Of a DNA stretch of 64,000 bases, positions 16,184-25,027 are shown one piece after another. The stretch spans positions 62,001 through 126,000 of the forward strand of contig JAFUJS010000002.1 in NCBI GenBank assembly GCA_017468115.1. The letters run 5' to 3'. The number at the start of each line of letters is the position of its first letter. Position 1 is the first letter of the stretch. The position numbers were made by a program, and so were the translations under genes. The stretch comes from Clostridia bacterium. GTDB lineage: Bacteria; Bacillota_A; Clostridia; Oscillospirales; CAG-272. Under the pieces are notes generated by a model. The model was given only the letters and a program-made list of their open reading frames with translations, did no database searches and was not told where the DNA came from.

Positions 16184-18314
16184 AGTTTATAGTGCCTGCC
16201 TTTTCGCTACAAATTCTGTCAACCTGCTCCTTAACCAAGGCGTTTTCTTGATTTGAAAGGGTTGGGTCAAGCTCAAGTAGATTCCTTGCACATTCAAAGG
16301 CAGAGTGTAAAAGCAAGGTGTCCTTGCAGTTTTGAGCAATTCCGAGGTCAAGCTGACCGGATTGCCTTACTGTTCCGCTGGGGGCAAAGAAGTCGCCCGG
16401 GCCACGCATTTGCAAATCACGCTCGGCGATAGAATAGCCGTCATAAATAGTTTTCATTATGTTAAGTCGCTCAATGGCACGTGGGCTTTTTGAGTTTGAA
16501 ACTAAAACGCAATAGGACTGGGCGTTTCCTCTACCAACTCTGCCACGGAGCTGATGCAGCTGTGAAAGTCCGAATCTTTCTGCATTTTCTACAATCATAA
16601 GTGAAGCGTTTGGTACGTTTACACCAACCTCAATTACAGTTGTGGAAACCAAAATATCAATATTGCCATCGGCAAATTCCAGCATAACATGGTCCTTTTC
16701 CTTGCCGCTCATCTTTCCGTGCAAAAATGCAACCCTAAGGTCAGGAAATTCGTTCTCCTGTAGCTCCTTGGCATATTCAACCGCCGCCTTAAGAGGGGGC
16801 TGAGAGTTGTCCTCAAATAAAGAAGCAAATGGGTCATAGTCAAAGGCGTTATCTGCGTCGTCCTTCTTTTCCTCAACGGCGGGGCAAACAATATAAACCT
16901 GATGTCCCTCGTCAACCTGTTTTCTGATAAATCCGTTAAGACGTGTACGATAATCCTCATCAACAACAAAGGTAGAAACCCTTTTTCTGCCGGGCGGCAT
17001 TTCGTCAATTAAGGAAATATCAAGGTCCCCATATATCATAAATTGTAAGGTTCTCGGAATAGGTGTAGCGCTCATAACCAGGGTGTGTGCGCTGGAGCTT
17101 TTTTGAGAAAGAGAGGAGCGCTGATTTGCTCCGAACCTATGCTGCTCGTCAGTTATAGCCAAGCCTAAATTGTCAAATTCAACTCCGCCTTGAATAAGGG
17201 CGTGCGTGCCTATAACAAACTTGGTAATTCCTGATTTTAGGCGGGAGAGTGTCTGATTTTTCTCTTTTCTTGGGGTTGAACCGGTAAGCAATTCACAGCT
17301 AATATTCAGCTTTTCAAAAAGAGGAAGCATCGACTCATAATGCTGATGAGCCAAAATTTCTGTGGGAGCCATAAGAGCGCATTGATAACCATTTTTGCAG
17401 GCTAAATAAGCTCCCGCTGCGGCAACAAGCGTTTTACCACAACCAACATCTCCAACTACAATTCTGCTCATAGGCTTGGTAACAATACCATTGCCACCCA
17501 TATCCCTGCAAAGCTCGTCTATTGCCTTAAGCTGCGCATTTGTAGGAGTGTAGGGAAGTAGGTCGAAAAGCGGTGTAACATCTGTGTCAAAAAACGCAGG
17601 CGCCTCCATCCCCTTTTGAGAACCCTTTAATCTTGCAAGGGATAGAGCAAACAGGAAAAGCTCGTCAAAGGTCAGCCTTTTAATAGCGCCGCTTAGCGCC
17701 TCCTCGCTAACAGGAGCATGTATATTTCTAAGTGCAGTTGCAAGGGTTGGTAATCCCTCTTCAATTCTTATGCTTTCAGGTAAAAAATCCTTGACCAGTG
17801 TGGATAAATTGTCAATTATCTCCTTTTGAAGCTTGATAAGCTGCTTCTGATTCAGCCCTCTGAAAAGTGGGTAAACGGGTATAAGCGGCTCAAGCGGCTT
17901 GGTTGGCAAAACAGGCTCGTAGGCAGGGGAGGTAAGAGATAGTGTCCTTTTTGTCTTTTCAATCTTACCCCAAAATCTGAAGGTGCCGCCTGTATGGAAA
18001 ACGTCCTTAAGATAGTTTTGATTAAAATAGGTAATGTTTACCTTGCCCGTGTCGTCGAAGGCACGGAACTTCAAAAGGTTCATTCCACGTCTAATCATTG
18101 CCGTTGTCGGCTCATTTGCCACCGTCAAAATGTAAGAGTGATACTGTCCGTAGCTGCTTTCATCGCTAAGCTCTCTTACATCAGCTCTATTTTGATACGC
18201 CCTTGGAAAATGATAAAGCATATCCTTAATTGTGTAAAGACCACCGGAGTTCAAGACCTTCTCCAGCTTGTCGCCAACGCCATAAAGCACCTTTACCGAT
18301 GAATTAAGCTCCAT
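16182..18314 (-). CDS. recG: ATP-dependent DNA helicase RecG
   Basis: Branch-migration helicase that regresses stalled forks and processes Holliday junctions. 710 residues, in the family range. N-terminal wedge/OB region (residues ~1-250), Walker A GDVGCGKT near 290, DEQHRFG box near 390, ATPIPRT, HGKMSG, and motif VI HQLRGRVGRG near 590. GGAAAGGGGG lies 7 bases before the ATG. Follows glucokinase on the same strand, separated by a GC-rich hairpin; no separate promoter was found in the 60-base gap. Confidence 0.97.
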   Translation of the reverse strand: MELNSSVKVLYGVGDKLEKVLNSGGLYTIKDMLYHFPRAYQNRADVRELSDESSYGQYHSYILTVANEPTTAMIRRGMNLLKFRAFDDTGKVNITYFNQNYLKDVFHTGGTFRFWGKIEKTKRTLSLTSPAYEPVLPTKPLEPLIPVYPLFRGLNQKQLIKLQKEIIDNLSTLVKDFLPESIRIEEGLPTLATALRNIHAPVSEEALSGAIKRLTFDELFLFALSLARLKGSQKGMEAPAFFDTDVTPLFDLLPYTPTNAQLKAIDELCRDMGGNGIVTKPMSRIVVGDVGCGKTLVAAAGAYLACKNGYQCALMAPTEILAHQHYESMLPLFEKLNISCELLTGSTPRKEKNQTLSRLKSGITKFVIGTHALIQGGVEFDNLGLAITDEQHRFGANQRSSLSQKSSSAHTLVMSATPIPRTLQFMIYGDLDISLIDEMPPGRKRVSTFVVDEDYRTRLNGFIRKQVDEGHQVYIVCPAVEEKKDDADNAFDYDPFASLFEDNSQPPLKAAVEYAKELQENEFPDLRVAFLHGKMSGKEKDHVMLEFADGNIDILVSTTVIEVGVNVPNASLMIVENAERFGLSQLHQLRGRVGRGNAQSYCVLVSNSKSPRAIERLNIMKTIYDGYSIAERDLQMRGPGDFFAPSGTVRQSGQLDLGIAQNCKDTLLLHSAFECARNLLELDPTLSNQENALVKEQVDRICSEKAGTIN

Positions 18315-18342
18315 ACAAGTACCCCCTTTCCTAATACAAGAG

Positions 18343-18372
18343 CACCCGCAGTACTTTTCTGCGGGTGTGTTT
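18343..18372. terminator. GC-rich hairpin between glucokinase and recG
   Basis: CACCCGCA / TGCGGGTG stem. The T-rich side (TGTTTTTATT) follows the hairpin on the plus strand. In the minus direction of glk-recG transcription the tail is only CTCTTGTATT, so it may act as a weak terminator or attenuator and let some transcript reach recG. Confidence 0.55.
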
Positions 18373-18375
18373 TTA

Positions 18376-19338
18376 TTAAAGTCCTAAAACTGCTGCGCCA
18401 ACAATACCGGCATCATTGCCAAGCTCGGCAATCTTAATTTCTGTTTGTGGTGAGCCGTCTCTTGAGTAAGTTTCCTCAAATACCTTCTTCTTAAGCGGTA
18501 CAAGAAGGTTGTCCTTCTCGTTGCAAACACCACCGCCGATAGTAAGAATGTTTGGTTGGAAAATGTTAATCATATTTGCAATACCGCAAGCTAGGTAGGA
18601 GATAAATCTGTCTACAACCTCTTTACCAACCTCGTCCCCCTGCTTCATAGCAGTGAAGGCAACTCTTGCGTTGCAGTTATCAACGTTGCCGTTAATCAAA
18701 TCCTCAATAAGTGTCTTGCGACCGGCCTTTCTGGCTTCCAAAACTGCTTCCTTAGTCATATTTGTAAGACCGGTAGCAGAGCTATATGTTTCCCAGCAGC
18801 CGTGTCTGCCACATGTGCAGGGCTTGCCGTCCTTTTCGATAACAACGTGTCCAAGCTCAGCACCTGCAAAATTAAAGCCTGAGTAAACCTTTCCGTCAAT
18901 AATAATACCACCGCCAAGACCTGTGCCGAGAGTAATCATAACGGAGAACTTAGCACCCTTTGCAGCACCTGCAAGAGCTTCAGCTTTTGCAGCTGCATTT
19001 GCATCATTTTCAATATAAACCTTCTCAATGCCTGTAAACTCTGTAAGAAGAGCAGCAATAGGGAAACTTCTGAATGGAAGATTGTTTGCGTATTCAACAA
19101 CTCCTGTCTCGGAGTTAGCTGTGCCGGGAGTAGCAATACCGGCATATGCAATGTCGTTTACAGTAAGTCCTGCTTCCTTGATAAGGTCAAGACAAAGCTT
19201 ACCCATATCCTTCATAATCTCTCTGCCATCTCTATGTGCAAGAGTAGGAACGCTTTTCTTTTTGATGATTTTGTAATCATCGTTTACAATACCGGCAGCA
19301 ATGTTGGTGCCACCTAAATCAATACCCAAATAATACAT
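18376..19338 (-). CDS. glcK: ROK-family glucokinase
   Basis: ATP-dependent phosphorylation of glucose released from imported sugars. 320 residues. The ATP motif DLGGTNIAAG is near residue 7, the catalytic region ENDANAAA near 110, GTGLGGGII near 130 and the ROK zinc motif CTCGRHGCWE near 172. The ATG at 19338 was chosen because AAAGGATGG sits upstream; the ATG four codons earlier lies inside that site. No HTH domain, so it is an enzyme rather than a ROK repressor. Confidence 0.94.
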   Translation of the reverse strand: MYYLGIDLGGTNIAAGIVNDDYKIIKKKSVPTLAHRDGREIMKDMGKLCLDLIKEAGLTVNDIAYAGIATPGTANSETGVVEYANNLPFRSFPIAALLTEFTGIEKVYIENDANAAAKAEALAGAAKGAKFSVMITLGTGLGGGIIIDGKVYSGFNFAGAELGHVVIEKDGKPCTCGRHGCWETYSSATGLTNMTKEAVLEARKAGRKTLIEDLINGNVDNCNARVAFTAMKQGDEVGKEVVDRFISYLACGIANMINIFQPNILTIGGGVCNEKDNLLVPLKKKVFEETYSRDGSPQTEIKIAELGNDAGIVGAAVLGL

Positions 19339-19369
19339 TTTGAACACCATCCTTTTGAAATTCAATTCA

Positions 19370-19398
19370 ATTATAATATTTTTCCCCACCCGTGTCAA
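19370..19398 (-). promoter_or_regulatory. Consensus sigma-A promoter of glucokinase
   Basis: Minus-strand TTGACA, 17-base spacer, TATAAT; 31 bases upstream of the start codon. Confidence 0.9.
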
Positions 19399-19463
19399 GT
19401 ATCACACAGGTTATTTTAGCAAATTTTCCTATTTTGGCAAAAAAATCAAAAATTCTACGTTTT

Positions 19464-19473
19464 GCACATGTGC
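19464..19473. promoter_or_regulatory. Perfect palindrome GCACATGTGC
   Basis: 10-bp perfect palindrome flanked by TTTT and CAAAA, in the spacer between the divergent glucokinase and sugar-transport promoters. Candidate regulator site. Confidence 0.4.
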
Positions 19474-19492
19474 CAAAAATTTCATTCGATTT

Positions 19493-19509
19493 TTGTGCAA
19501 CCTGCACAA
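19493..19509. promoter_or_regulatory. Inverted repeat TTGTGCA-ACC-TGCACAA
   Basis: Perfect 7+3+7 inverted repeat about 20 bases from the palindrome at 19464 and related to it (both contain TGCAC/GTGCA). Candidate operator for glucokinase and/or the uptake operon. The remaining bases 19510-19674 hold no gene that I can support. Confidence 0.5.
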
Positions 19510-19674
19510 TGCGTAAAAAATTTATAGTATATTAATAAAATTCCCCAAGCTCCTTGATTTTATTGAGTCGAGAAAGGCAAAAAAATTTTTAGCTCCTTAT
19601 AAAATATGAGCACAAGCAGCAAAGCAAATCCCCCTTGTCATAAAAAATTAGAGAAAAAGCCGAAAAATGTCAAC

Positions 19675-19703
19675 TTGACTTTGCATAATGCTTGTGCTAA
19701 AAT
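19675..19703 (+). promoter_or_regulatory. Sigma-A promoter of the seven-gene uptake operon
   Basis: TTGACT, 17-base spacer, TAAAAT with TGC extended -10; 68 bases before the first start codon. An imperfect inverted repeat ACATAC...GTATGT at 19722-19741 lies in the leader. Confidence 0.85.
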
Positions 19704-19721
19704 AACTTTAACCATTTATTT

Positions 19722-19741
19722 ACATACACGTATGCGTATGT
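19722..19741. promoter_or_regulatory. Operator-like imperfect inverted repeat in operon leader
   Basis: ACATAC ACGTATGC GTATGT: a 6-bp perfect outer repeat with a partly symmetric centre, about 20 bases downstream of the -10. It could bind a repressor of the uptake operon. Confidence 0.45.
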
Positions 19742-19770
19742 GATTTGGAAATATATACGGAGGTTTTCTT

Positions 19771-22700
19771 ATGAAAAAGAGAGCGAGACAGCTGCTTGCG
19801 CTGTTACTTGGAGTTATCATGCTTGTGTCTGTAATGGTAGTTCCTGTTGCAGCAGCACAAAACAGCAGCTCTGGCAGTAGTGGAAATAAGGTTTCTATCT
19901 CTGACATCAGCCAAATTCTTAATTCAAAGAGCTATGTTGAGTACAGAAAAGAAATTCCATCAGCTGCGCTTGGCGTTGGTCAAATCGTTCTTAACGCTAC
20001 CGATGGTAAGTATGACGACGGTAACGATGAGGATGATACTGATGCCATAAAGGACTATGAGGGTAACGAGGGTGTCCTCTATGTTCCTGACAAGGGTACA
20101 GTAACCTGGACCTTCAATGTAGAAAACGCAGGAAACTACATTATCGAAATTGAGTATTGCCAAACCGGCAACAGAACAAACTCAATTGAGCGTATTTTCT
20201 ACATAAACGGAGAGGTTCCATTTTCTGAGGCCCGTTCAATCGTTCTTTCCAAAGTTTGGAAGTACGATTATAAAAAGGATGAGGCAGGCAACGTAATTTA
20301 TGACGAGGCAGGCTTCCCAACATTCAATACAGATAAGAATGGAAACGATGTTCGTCCATCTGTTATGCAGAGTGCGGAGTGGGTTACATATCCAATTAGC
20401 GACTCTAACGGCTACGAGCAGCATCCTTTCCAGTTCTATTTTGCTGCGGGCGAAAACACAATTTCACTTGAGAGCCAGAGAGAGCCTGTGCTTCTTAAGT
20501 CAATTACACTTCGTCCATATGAGGCACTTCCCTCATATGCAGATTACATTGAGGCGCATGGCCCTGTTGCTGAAAACACAGTAAGCAAGGAGGACATTTT
20601 GGCAGGAAACGCAGGTAAGGGCAGCCTTGACGGTAAGGATTATATTCTTATCGAGGCAGAGGTTCCACACAGAGTTTCCAACGTAACAATGTACCCTGTT
20701 TATGACAGAACATCTGTGCTTACAAGTGGTATTACAGGTCCACAGGAGGCAACTCTTTCCAAGTACAATACTGCCGGTAAGGAGCAATGGCAAACCGTTG
20801 GCGAGTGGATGACATATAACATCACCGTTCCAAAGGACGGCTACTATCGTATTGCCGTTAGATATAAGCAGGCACTCCTTAGTGGTATGTACGTTACAAG
20901 AAGAGTATACATTGATGGCGAAATTCCTTTCGAGGAGGCTAATAACTGTAAGTTCCCATTCTCCGATTCTTGGTCAAGCGTCTATCTTGGCGATGGCACA
21001 CAGGAGTTTGATTTCTATCTGACCGCCGGCACCCACGAGATTAAGCTGGAGGCTGCGCTTGATGCGGAAATGGGTGAGCAGATTGAGAAGGTAAGTAATG
21101 CACTTTCCGTAATCAACACCTGCTATCTTGAAATATTGAAGCTTACAGGTAGTGACCCTGATACAAACAGAGACTACGACTTCTCAAGAGTTATGCCTGA
21201 TGTTATGCAGGACCTTGTTCTACAATATTCAGCACTTAAGAGTGTATACGATACACTTTCAAAATCCGGTAAGGGTGAAACCATCTCTACAATCGAGCAG
21301 GTATACCTTTGCCTAGAGAAGATGGCCAAGGATGAGACACAGATCGCTGGCAATCTTGCAACATTAAAATCACATATTGGTTCACTTGGTACATGGGTAA
21401 ACAACGCAAAGACTCAGCCACTTCAGGTTGACTTTTACAGCGTGCAATCAGCCGAGGCGGATTTGCCAAGAGGAGAGGCAAACTTCTTTGAGGCGCTTTG
21501 GTTTGAAATTGAGCTCTTCTTTGCAAGCTGGGTAGTTGACTATAATTCTATCGGTGGTGGCGATTCAGCTGAAAAAGCAAATAATGTTGAGGTTTGGGTT
21601 GTAACAGGCCGTGACCAGGCACAAATCATAAGAAACCTTATAGATAGCCCTGTATTTACAAATGATAATCCTGATATAAGCGTTAGCTTGAAGCTTATTT
21701 CCGGCGGTACACTTCTTCCATCTGTTTTGGCAGGTGTTGGACCGGACGTATCCTTGATGGAAACAAGCTCGACAATCATTGACTATGCGCTTCGTGATGC
21801 AGTATATCCATTAAATGAGTTCGTTGATAAGGAGTATGTTGAGGTTGGCGCCGGCAATGGCGACTTTGTAAAGAATACTGACGGCACATACTCAAGAGTA
21901 GCAGATGGCTTAGGTAACTACAAAAACAATGCCCTAAGCGATCTACCTGAGGCTTCACTGATTCCTTTGACACTTTACGACTACAATATTGAAACAGGAG
22001 TTGAGTATAAGACATACTTTGGTATGCCGGATTCACTTACATTCCCAATGATGTTCTACCGTAAGGACGTTTTGGCATCCTTGGAGCTTGATATTCCACA
22101 AACATGGGATGACCTTTTGTCAATTCTACCTGTTCTTCAATACAACAACATGGAAATAGGTATCCAAAACGATATCTACACATTTATTTATCAAAGCAAC
22201 GAGGAAGCATACTCAAATCATGGTATGACAATCAACTTTGATGATACGGGAGTTACAGCGGCATTTACAAAGCTTTGTAATATGTACACTCAATACTCTC
22301 TACCATACACCTTCGACTTTGCTAACCGTTTCAGAACCGGTGAAATGCCAATCGGTATTGCACCATACACAACCTGTAACCAGCTTGCAATCTTCGCAAC
22401 AGAGCTTTCAGGTCTTTGGTCCTTCGTTCCGCTACCCGGTATGGAGAACCTTGTTGTTGATGAAAATGGCGAGGCAGTTCTCGACGCAGAGGGCAACGCA
22501 CAGTACGACTATAACAACTGCGCAATTGCAACAGTAACCGGTTGTATTATGCTTAGCGGCTGTGAGGAAGAGAACAGACAGAGCGCTTGGGACTTCATTA
22601 AGTGGTACACAGGCAAGAACTGTCAGGTTGAATATTCAAACGCAATCGTATCAATTATGGGTGTTGCTGCAAGACCTGCAACTGCAAACAAGGAAGCGCT

Positions 22701-23013
22701 TAAGGAGCTACCTTGGACAACCGAGGAAAAGGAAAACATCCTTGCTCAGTTCGAAAACCTTACAGCAGTTGAAAACCATCCCGGTAGCTACTACCTGGCT
22801 CGTTATGTAAACTTTGCATTCTTGGCAGCATACAACGACGGTAAGAACCCTGCAGACGCTCTTTATTCATACGTTGACACAATCAACGAGGAAATGAACA
22901 GAAGACGTTTAGAGTTCCAAAACCGTGACACAGACAACCCGGCAGAGAAGAGATATATGTACACATACGATGAGTATATGGCATATCTTGAGGCTCAAAA
23001 AGGAAACAATTAA
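19771..23013 (+). CDS. Giant secreted ABC solute-binding protein fused to two carbohydrate-binding-like modules
   Basis: 1080 residues against ~420 for a usual family 1 binding protein. Signal peptide at residues 1-30 (VVPVAAA), with no lipobox Cys. Two beta-sandwich, CBM6/35-like modules at ~45-250 and ~290-430 share blocks: FYINGEVPFSEA and VYIDGEIPFEEA, FQFYFAAGENTISLES and FDFYLTAGTHEIKLEA. A helical linker runs at ~430-560. The binding-protein fold at ~600-1035 has the GVGPDVSLMET, FGMPDSLTFPMMFYRKDVL and FIKWYTGKN blocks seen in sugar-binding proteins. First gene of the operon; captures a glycan for the following permeases. Ligand not predictable by eye. Confidence 0.88.
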   Translation: MKKRARQLLALLLGVIMLVSVMVVPVAAAQNSSSGSSGNKVSISDISQILNSKSYVEYRKEIPSAALGVGQIVLNATDGKYDDGNDEDDTDAIKDYEGNEGVLYVPDKGTVTWTFNVENAGNYIIEIEYCQTGNRTNSIERIFYINGEVPFSEARSIVLSKVWKYDYKKDEAGNVIYDEAGFPTFNTDKNGNDVRPSVMQSAEWVTYPISDSNGYEQHPFQFYFAAGENTISLESQREPVLLKSITLRPYEALPSYADYIEAHGPVAENTVSKEDILAGNAGKGSLDGKDYILIEAEVPHRVSNVTMYPVYDRTSVLTSGITGPQEATLSKYNTAGKEQWQTVGEWMTYNITVPKDGYYRIAVRYKQALLSGMYVTRRVYIDGEIPFEEANNCKFPFSDSWSSVYLGDGTQEFDFYLTAGTHEIKLEAALDAEMGEQIEKVSNALSVINTCYLEILKLTGSDPDTNRDYDFSRVMPDVMQDLVLQYSALKSVYDTLSKSGKGETISTIEQVYLCLEKMAKDETQIAGNLATLKSHIGSLGTWVNNAKTQPLQVDFYSVQSAEADLPRGEANFFEALWFEIELFFASWVVDYNSIGGGDSAEKANNVEVWVVTGRDQAQIIRNLIDSPVFTNDNPDISVSLKLISGGTLLPSVLAGVGPDVSLMETSSTIIDYALRDAVYPLNEFVDKEYVEVGAGNGDFVKNTDGTYSRVADGLGNYKNNALSDLPEASLIPLTLYDYNIETGVEYKTYFGMPDSLTFPMMFYRKDVLASLELDIPQTWDDLLSILPVLQYNNMEIGIQNDIYTFIYQSNEEAYSNHGMTINFDDTGVTAAFTKLCNMYTQYSLPYTFDFANRFRTGEMPIGIAPYTTCNQLAIFATELSGLWSFVPLPGMENLVVDENGEAVLDAEGNAQYDYNNCAIATVTGCIMLSGCEEENRQSAWDFIKWYTGKNCQVEYSNAIVSIMGVAARPATANKEALKELPWTTEEKENILAQFENLTAVENHPGSYYLARYVNFAFLAAYNDGKNPADALYSYVDTINEEMNRRRLEFQNRDTDNPAEKRYMYTYDEYMAYLEAQKGNN

Positions 23014-23043
23014 TTGTTCCGAAAATACTAAAGAAGGAGATTT

Positions 23044-23049
23044 ATGTAA
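23044..23049 (+). promoter_or_regulatory. Start-stop element ATGTAA before the permease start
   Basis: AAGGAG is followed by ATTT, then ATGTAA, then directly the permease ATG. The nearer ATG has the better spacing to the ribosome site but stops after one codon. Confidence 0.5.
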
Positions 23050-24144
23050 ATGGAAGAACGTAATGAAGCTGTTGACACAGCAAACGATAGCCAGGCTTAT
23101 GTAAACGACAGCGTGGCTGAAGAAACAGTTGAAGATTTACATGATAGTATTTACGGAACAGCTGTGCCCGAGGCAGAGGAAGCACCAAAGCCAAAGGCAA
23201 AGAGAGAGAAGAAAAGGGCTGTTGCCAGAAAAGATATGACAATGGCACAATGGACATGGCACGAGATGAAGAGGCATAAGATTGCTTACCTTATGATTTT
23301 GCCATTTATGTTCGTATTCATTCTCTTTACTGTTTTCCCGGTAGTTCTATCACTTGTACTCAGCTTTACAAACTTTAATATGCTTTCCTTTGACTGGGAT
23401 ATGTTCATTGGAATTCAAAACTACACAAGACTATTTTTCGAGGACGACATCTTCCTGCTAGCTTGTAAGAACACCCTTGTGTTTGCCGTAGTTACAGGAC
23501 CTGTTTCCTACATTCTTTCATTCTTGGTTGCTTGGTTTATTAACGAGCTTTCACCAAGAATAAGATCAATAGTTACACTTATTTTCTACGCACCGTCAAT
23601 TTCCGGTGCAGTATACCTTATCTGGGGTGTGCTTTTCTCCAACGACTCATATGGTTGGGTAAACGGTATTCTCCTGGATTTCGGACTCATAGACGCACCA
23701 ATTCTTTGGTTCTATGATGAAAAGTATGCAATGACACTTTGTATTGTCGTTGCTCTATGGATGTCACTTGGTACAGCCTTCCTATCCTTTATCGCAGGTT
23801 TGCAAACCATTGATAAGAGCTTGTTCGAGGCTGCGGCAGTTGACGGAATTAAGAACAGATGGCAGGAGCTTTGGTATATTACACTACCAATGATGCGTCC
23901 TCAGCTAATGTTCGGTGCAGTTATGGCTATCACAGGCGCATTCGGCTTTGGTGGTGTTGTAACAGCACTTTGCGGCTTCCCATCAGTTAACTATTCGTGC
24001 CATACAATTATGCACTGTCTAGAGGACTATGGTAACCAGCGTTGGGAGGTAGGCTACGCTTCAGCGATTGCCTTTGTACTCTTCCTAATTATGATTGGCG
24101 CTAACACGCTAGTTAACAGAATGCTATCGAAGGTAGGACAATGA
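23050..24144 (+). CDS. Carbohydrate ABC transporter permease, MalF type (pair 1)
   Basis: 364 residues, inner-membrane channel subunit. A 75-residue cytosolic N-terminus is acidic, then basic (PKAKREKKRAVARK), before six predicted helices. The EAA loop that contacts the ATPase is EAAAVDGIKNRWQELWYITLP near residue 260 (only the start is diagnostic: EAAAVDG). Follows the binding protein by 36 bases and precedes its partner permease by 1 base. Confidence 0.93.
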   Translation: MEERNEAVDTANDSQAYVNDSVAEETVEDLHDSIYGTAVPEAEEAPKPKAKREKKRAVARKDMTMAQWTWHEMKRHKIAYLMILPFMFVFILFTVFPVVLSLVLSFTNFNMLSFDWDMFIGIQNYTRLFFEDDIFLLACKNTLVFAVVTGPVSYILSFLVAWFINELSPRIRSIVTLIFYAPSISGAVYLIWGVLFSNDSYGWVNGILLDFGLIDAPILWFYDEKYAMTLCIVVALWMSLGTAFLSFIAGLQTIDKSLFEAAAVDGIKNRWQELWYITLPMMRPQLMFGAVMAITGAFGFGGVVTALCGFPSVNYSCHTIMHCLEDYGNQRWEVGYASAIAFVLFLIMIGANTLVNRMLSKVGQ

Positions 24145-24145
24145 T

Positions 24146-25018
24146 ATGCAAAAAATGAGAGTTAGAAATCATCAAGTTGTCCTCAACCGTTCGGTAGGAG
24201 GCGACGCAGGAATATTTACCTTCCTTATTATTATGGGAGCGTTTATGTTCCTTCCTATGTTATATGTAGTTATGCAATCCTTCAAGCCTCTTGATGAGCT
24301 ATGGATGTTCCCACCAAGGTTCTATGTTGTACACCCAACAGTTGATAACTACGTTGACCTTTTCACATTGCTTAGTGATTCTTGGGTACCTTTCTCAAGA
24401 TACATATTCAACACAGTTTTGATTACATTTGCAGGTACATTTGGCAACCTTTTGTTCTCATCACTTGCTGCATATGCAATTTCAAAGATACCCTTCCCGG
24501 GAAGAGGTGGCGTGTTCTGGTTGATTCAGCGTTCACTTATGTTTACCGCAACCGTTACCGCTATTGCAAACTTCCTTACATTATCAGCACTTAACCTTAT
24601 GGATAACCCGCTGGCGCTAATTATCCCTGCGTGGGGCTCAACAATGGGTCTTTACCTTATGAAGCAGTTTATGGACTCCTCAGTTTCAGACACAGTGCTT
24701 GAAAGCGCTCGTCTTGATGGTTGCAGTGAGTTCAGGACCTTCTGGACAATAGCAATGCCAATGGTTAAGCCGGCATGGTTGACACTTATTATTTACTCAT
24801 TCCAAGGACTTTGGAACACAGGTGCATCTCCATACATTTACAGTGAGCAGTTTAAGACACTTAACTACGCAATCAGCCAGATTACAGCCGGCGGTATTGC
24901 CCGTGCAGGTGCATCTGCCGCAGGTACTGTACTTATGATGCTCGTTCCGATTTTGGTATTCGTTGTATCACAGAGCAACATTATCGAAACAATGGCGTCC
25001 TCTGGTATGAAGGATTAA
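24146..25018 (+). CDS. Carbohydrate ABC transporter permease, MalG type (pair 1)
   Basis: 290 residues, six helices. The EAA loop reads ESARLDGCSEFRTFWTIAMP near residue 190. Partner of the preceding permease. Its start is 1 base after that stop. No ABC ATPase gene lies in this operon, so the pair must use an ATPase encoded elsewhere, as MsmX-dependent importers do. Confidence 0.93.
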   Translation: MQKMRVRNHQVVLNRSVGGDAGIFTFLIIMGAFMFLPMLYVVMQSFKPLDELWMFPPRFYVVHPTVDNYVDLFTLLSDSWVPFSRYIFNTVLITFAGTFGNLLFSSLAAYAISKIPFPGRGGVFWLIQRSLMFTATVTAIANFLTLSALNLMDNPLALIIPAWGSTMGLYLMKQFMDSSVSDTVLESARLDGCSEFRTFWTIAMPMVKPAWLTLIIYSFQGLWNTGASPYIYSEQFKTLNYAISQITAGGIARAGASAAGTVLMMLVPILVFVVSQSNIIETMASSGMKD

Positions 25019-25027
25019 GGAGGATTT

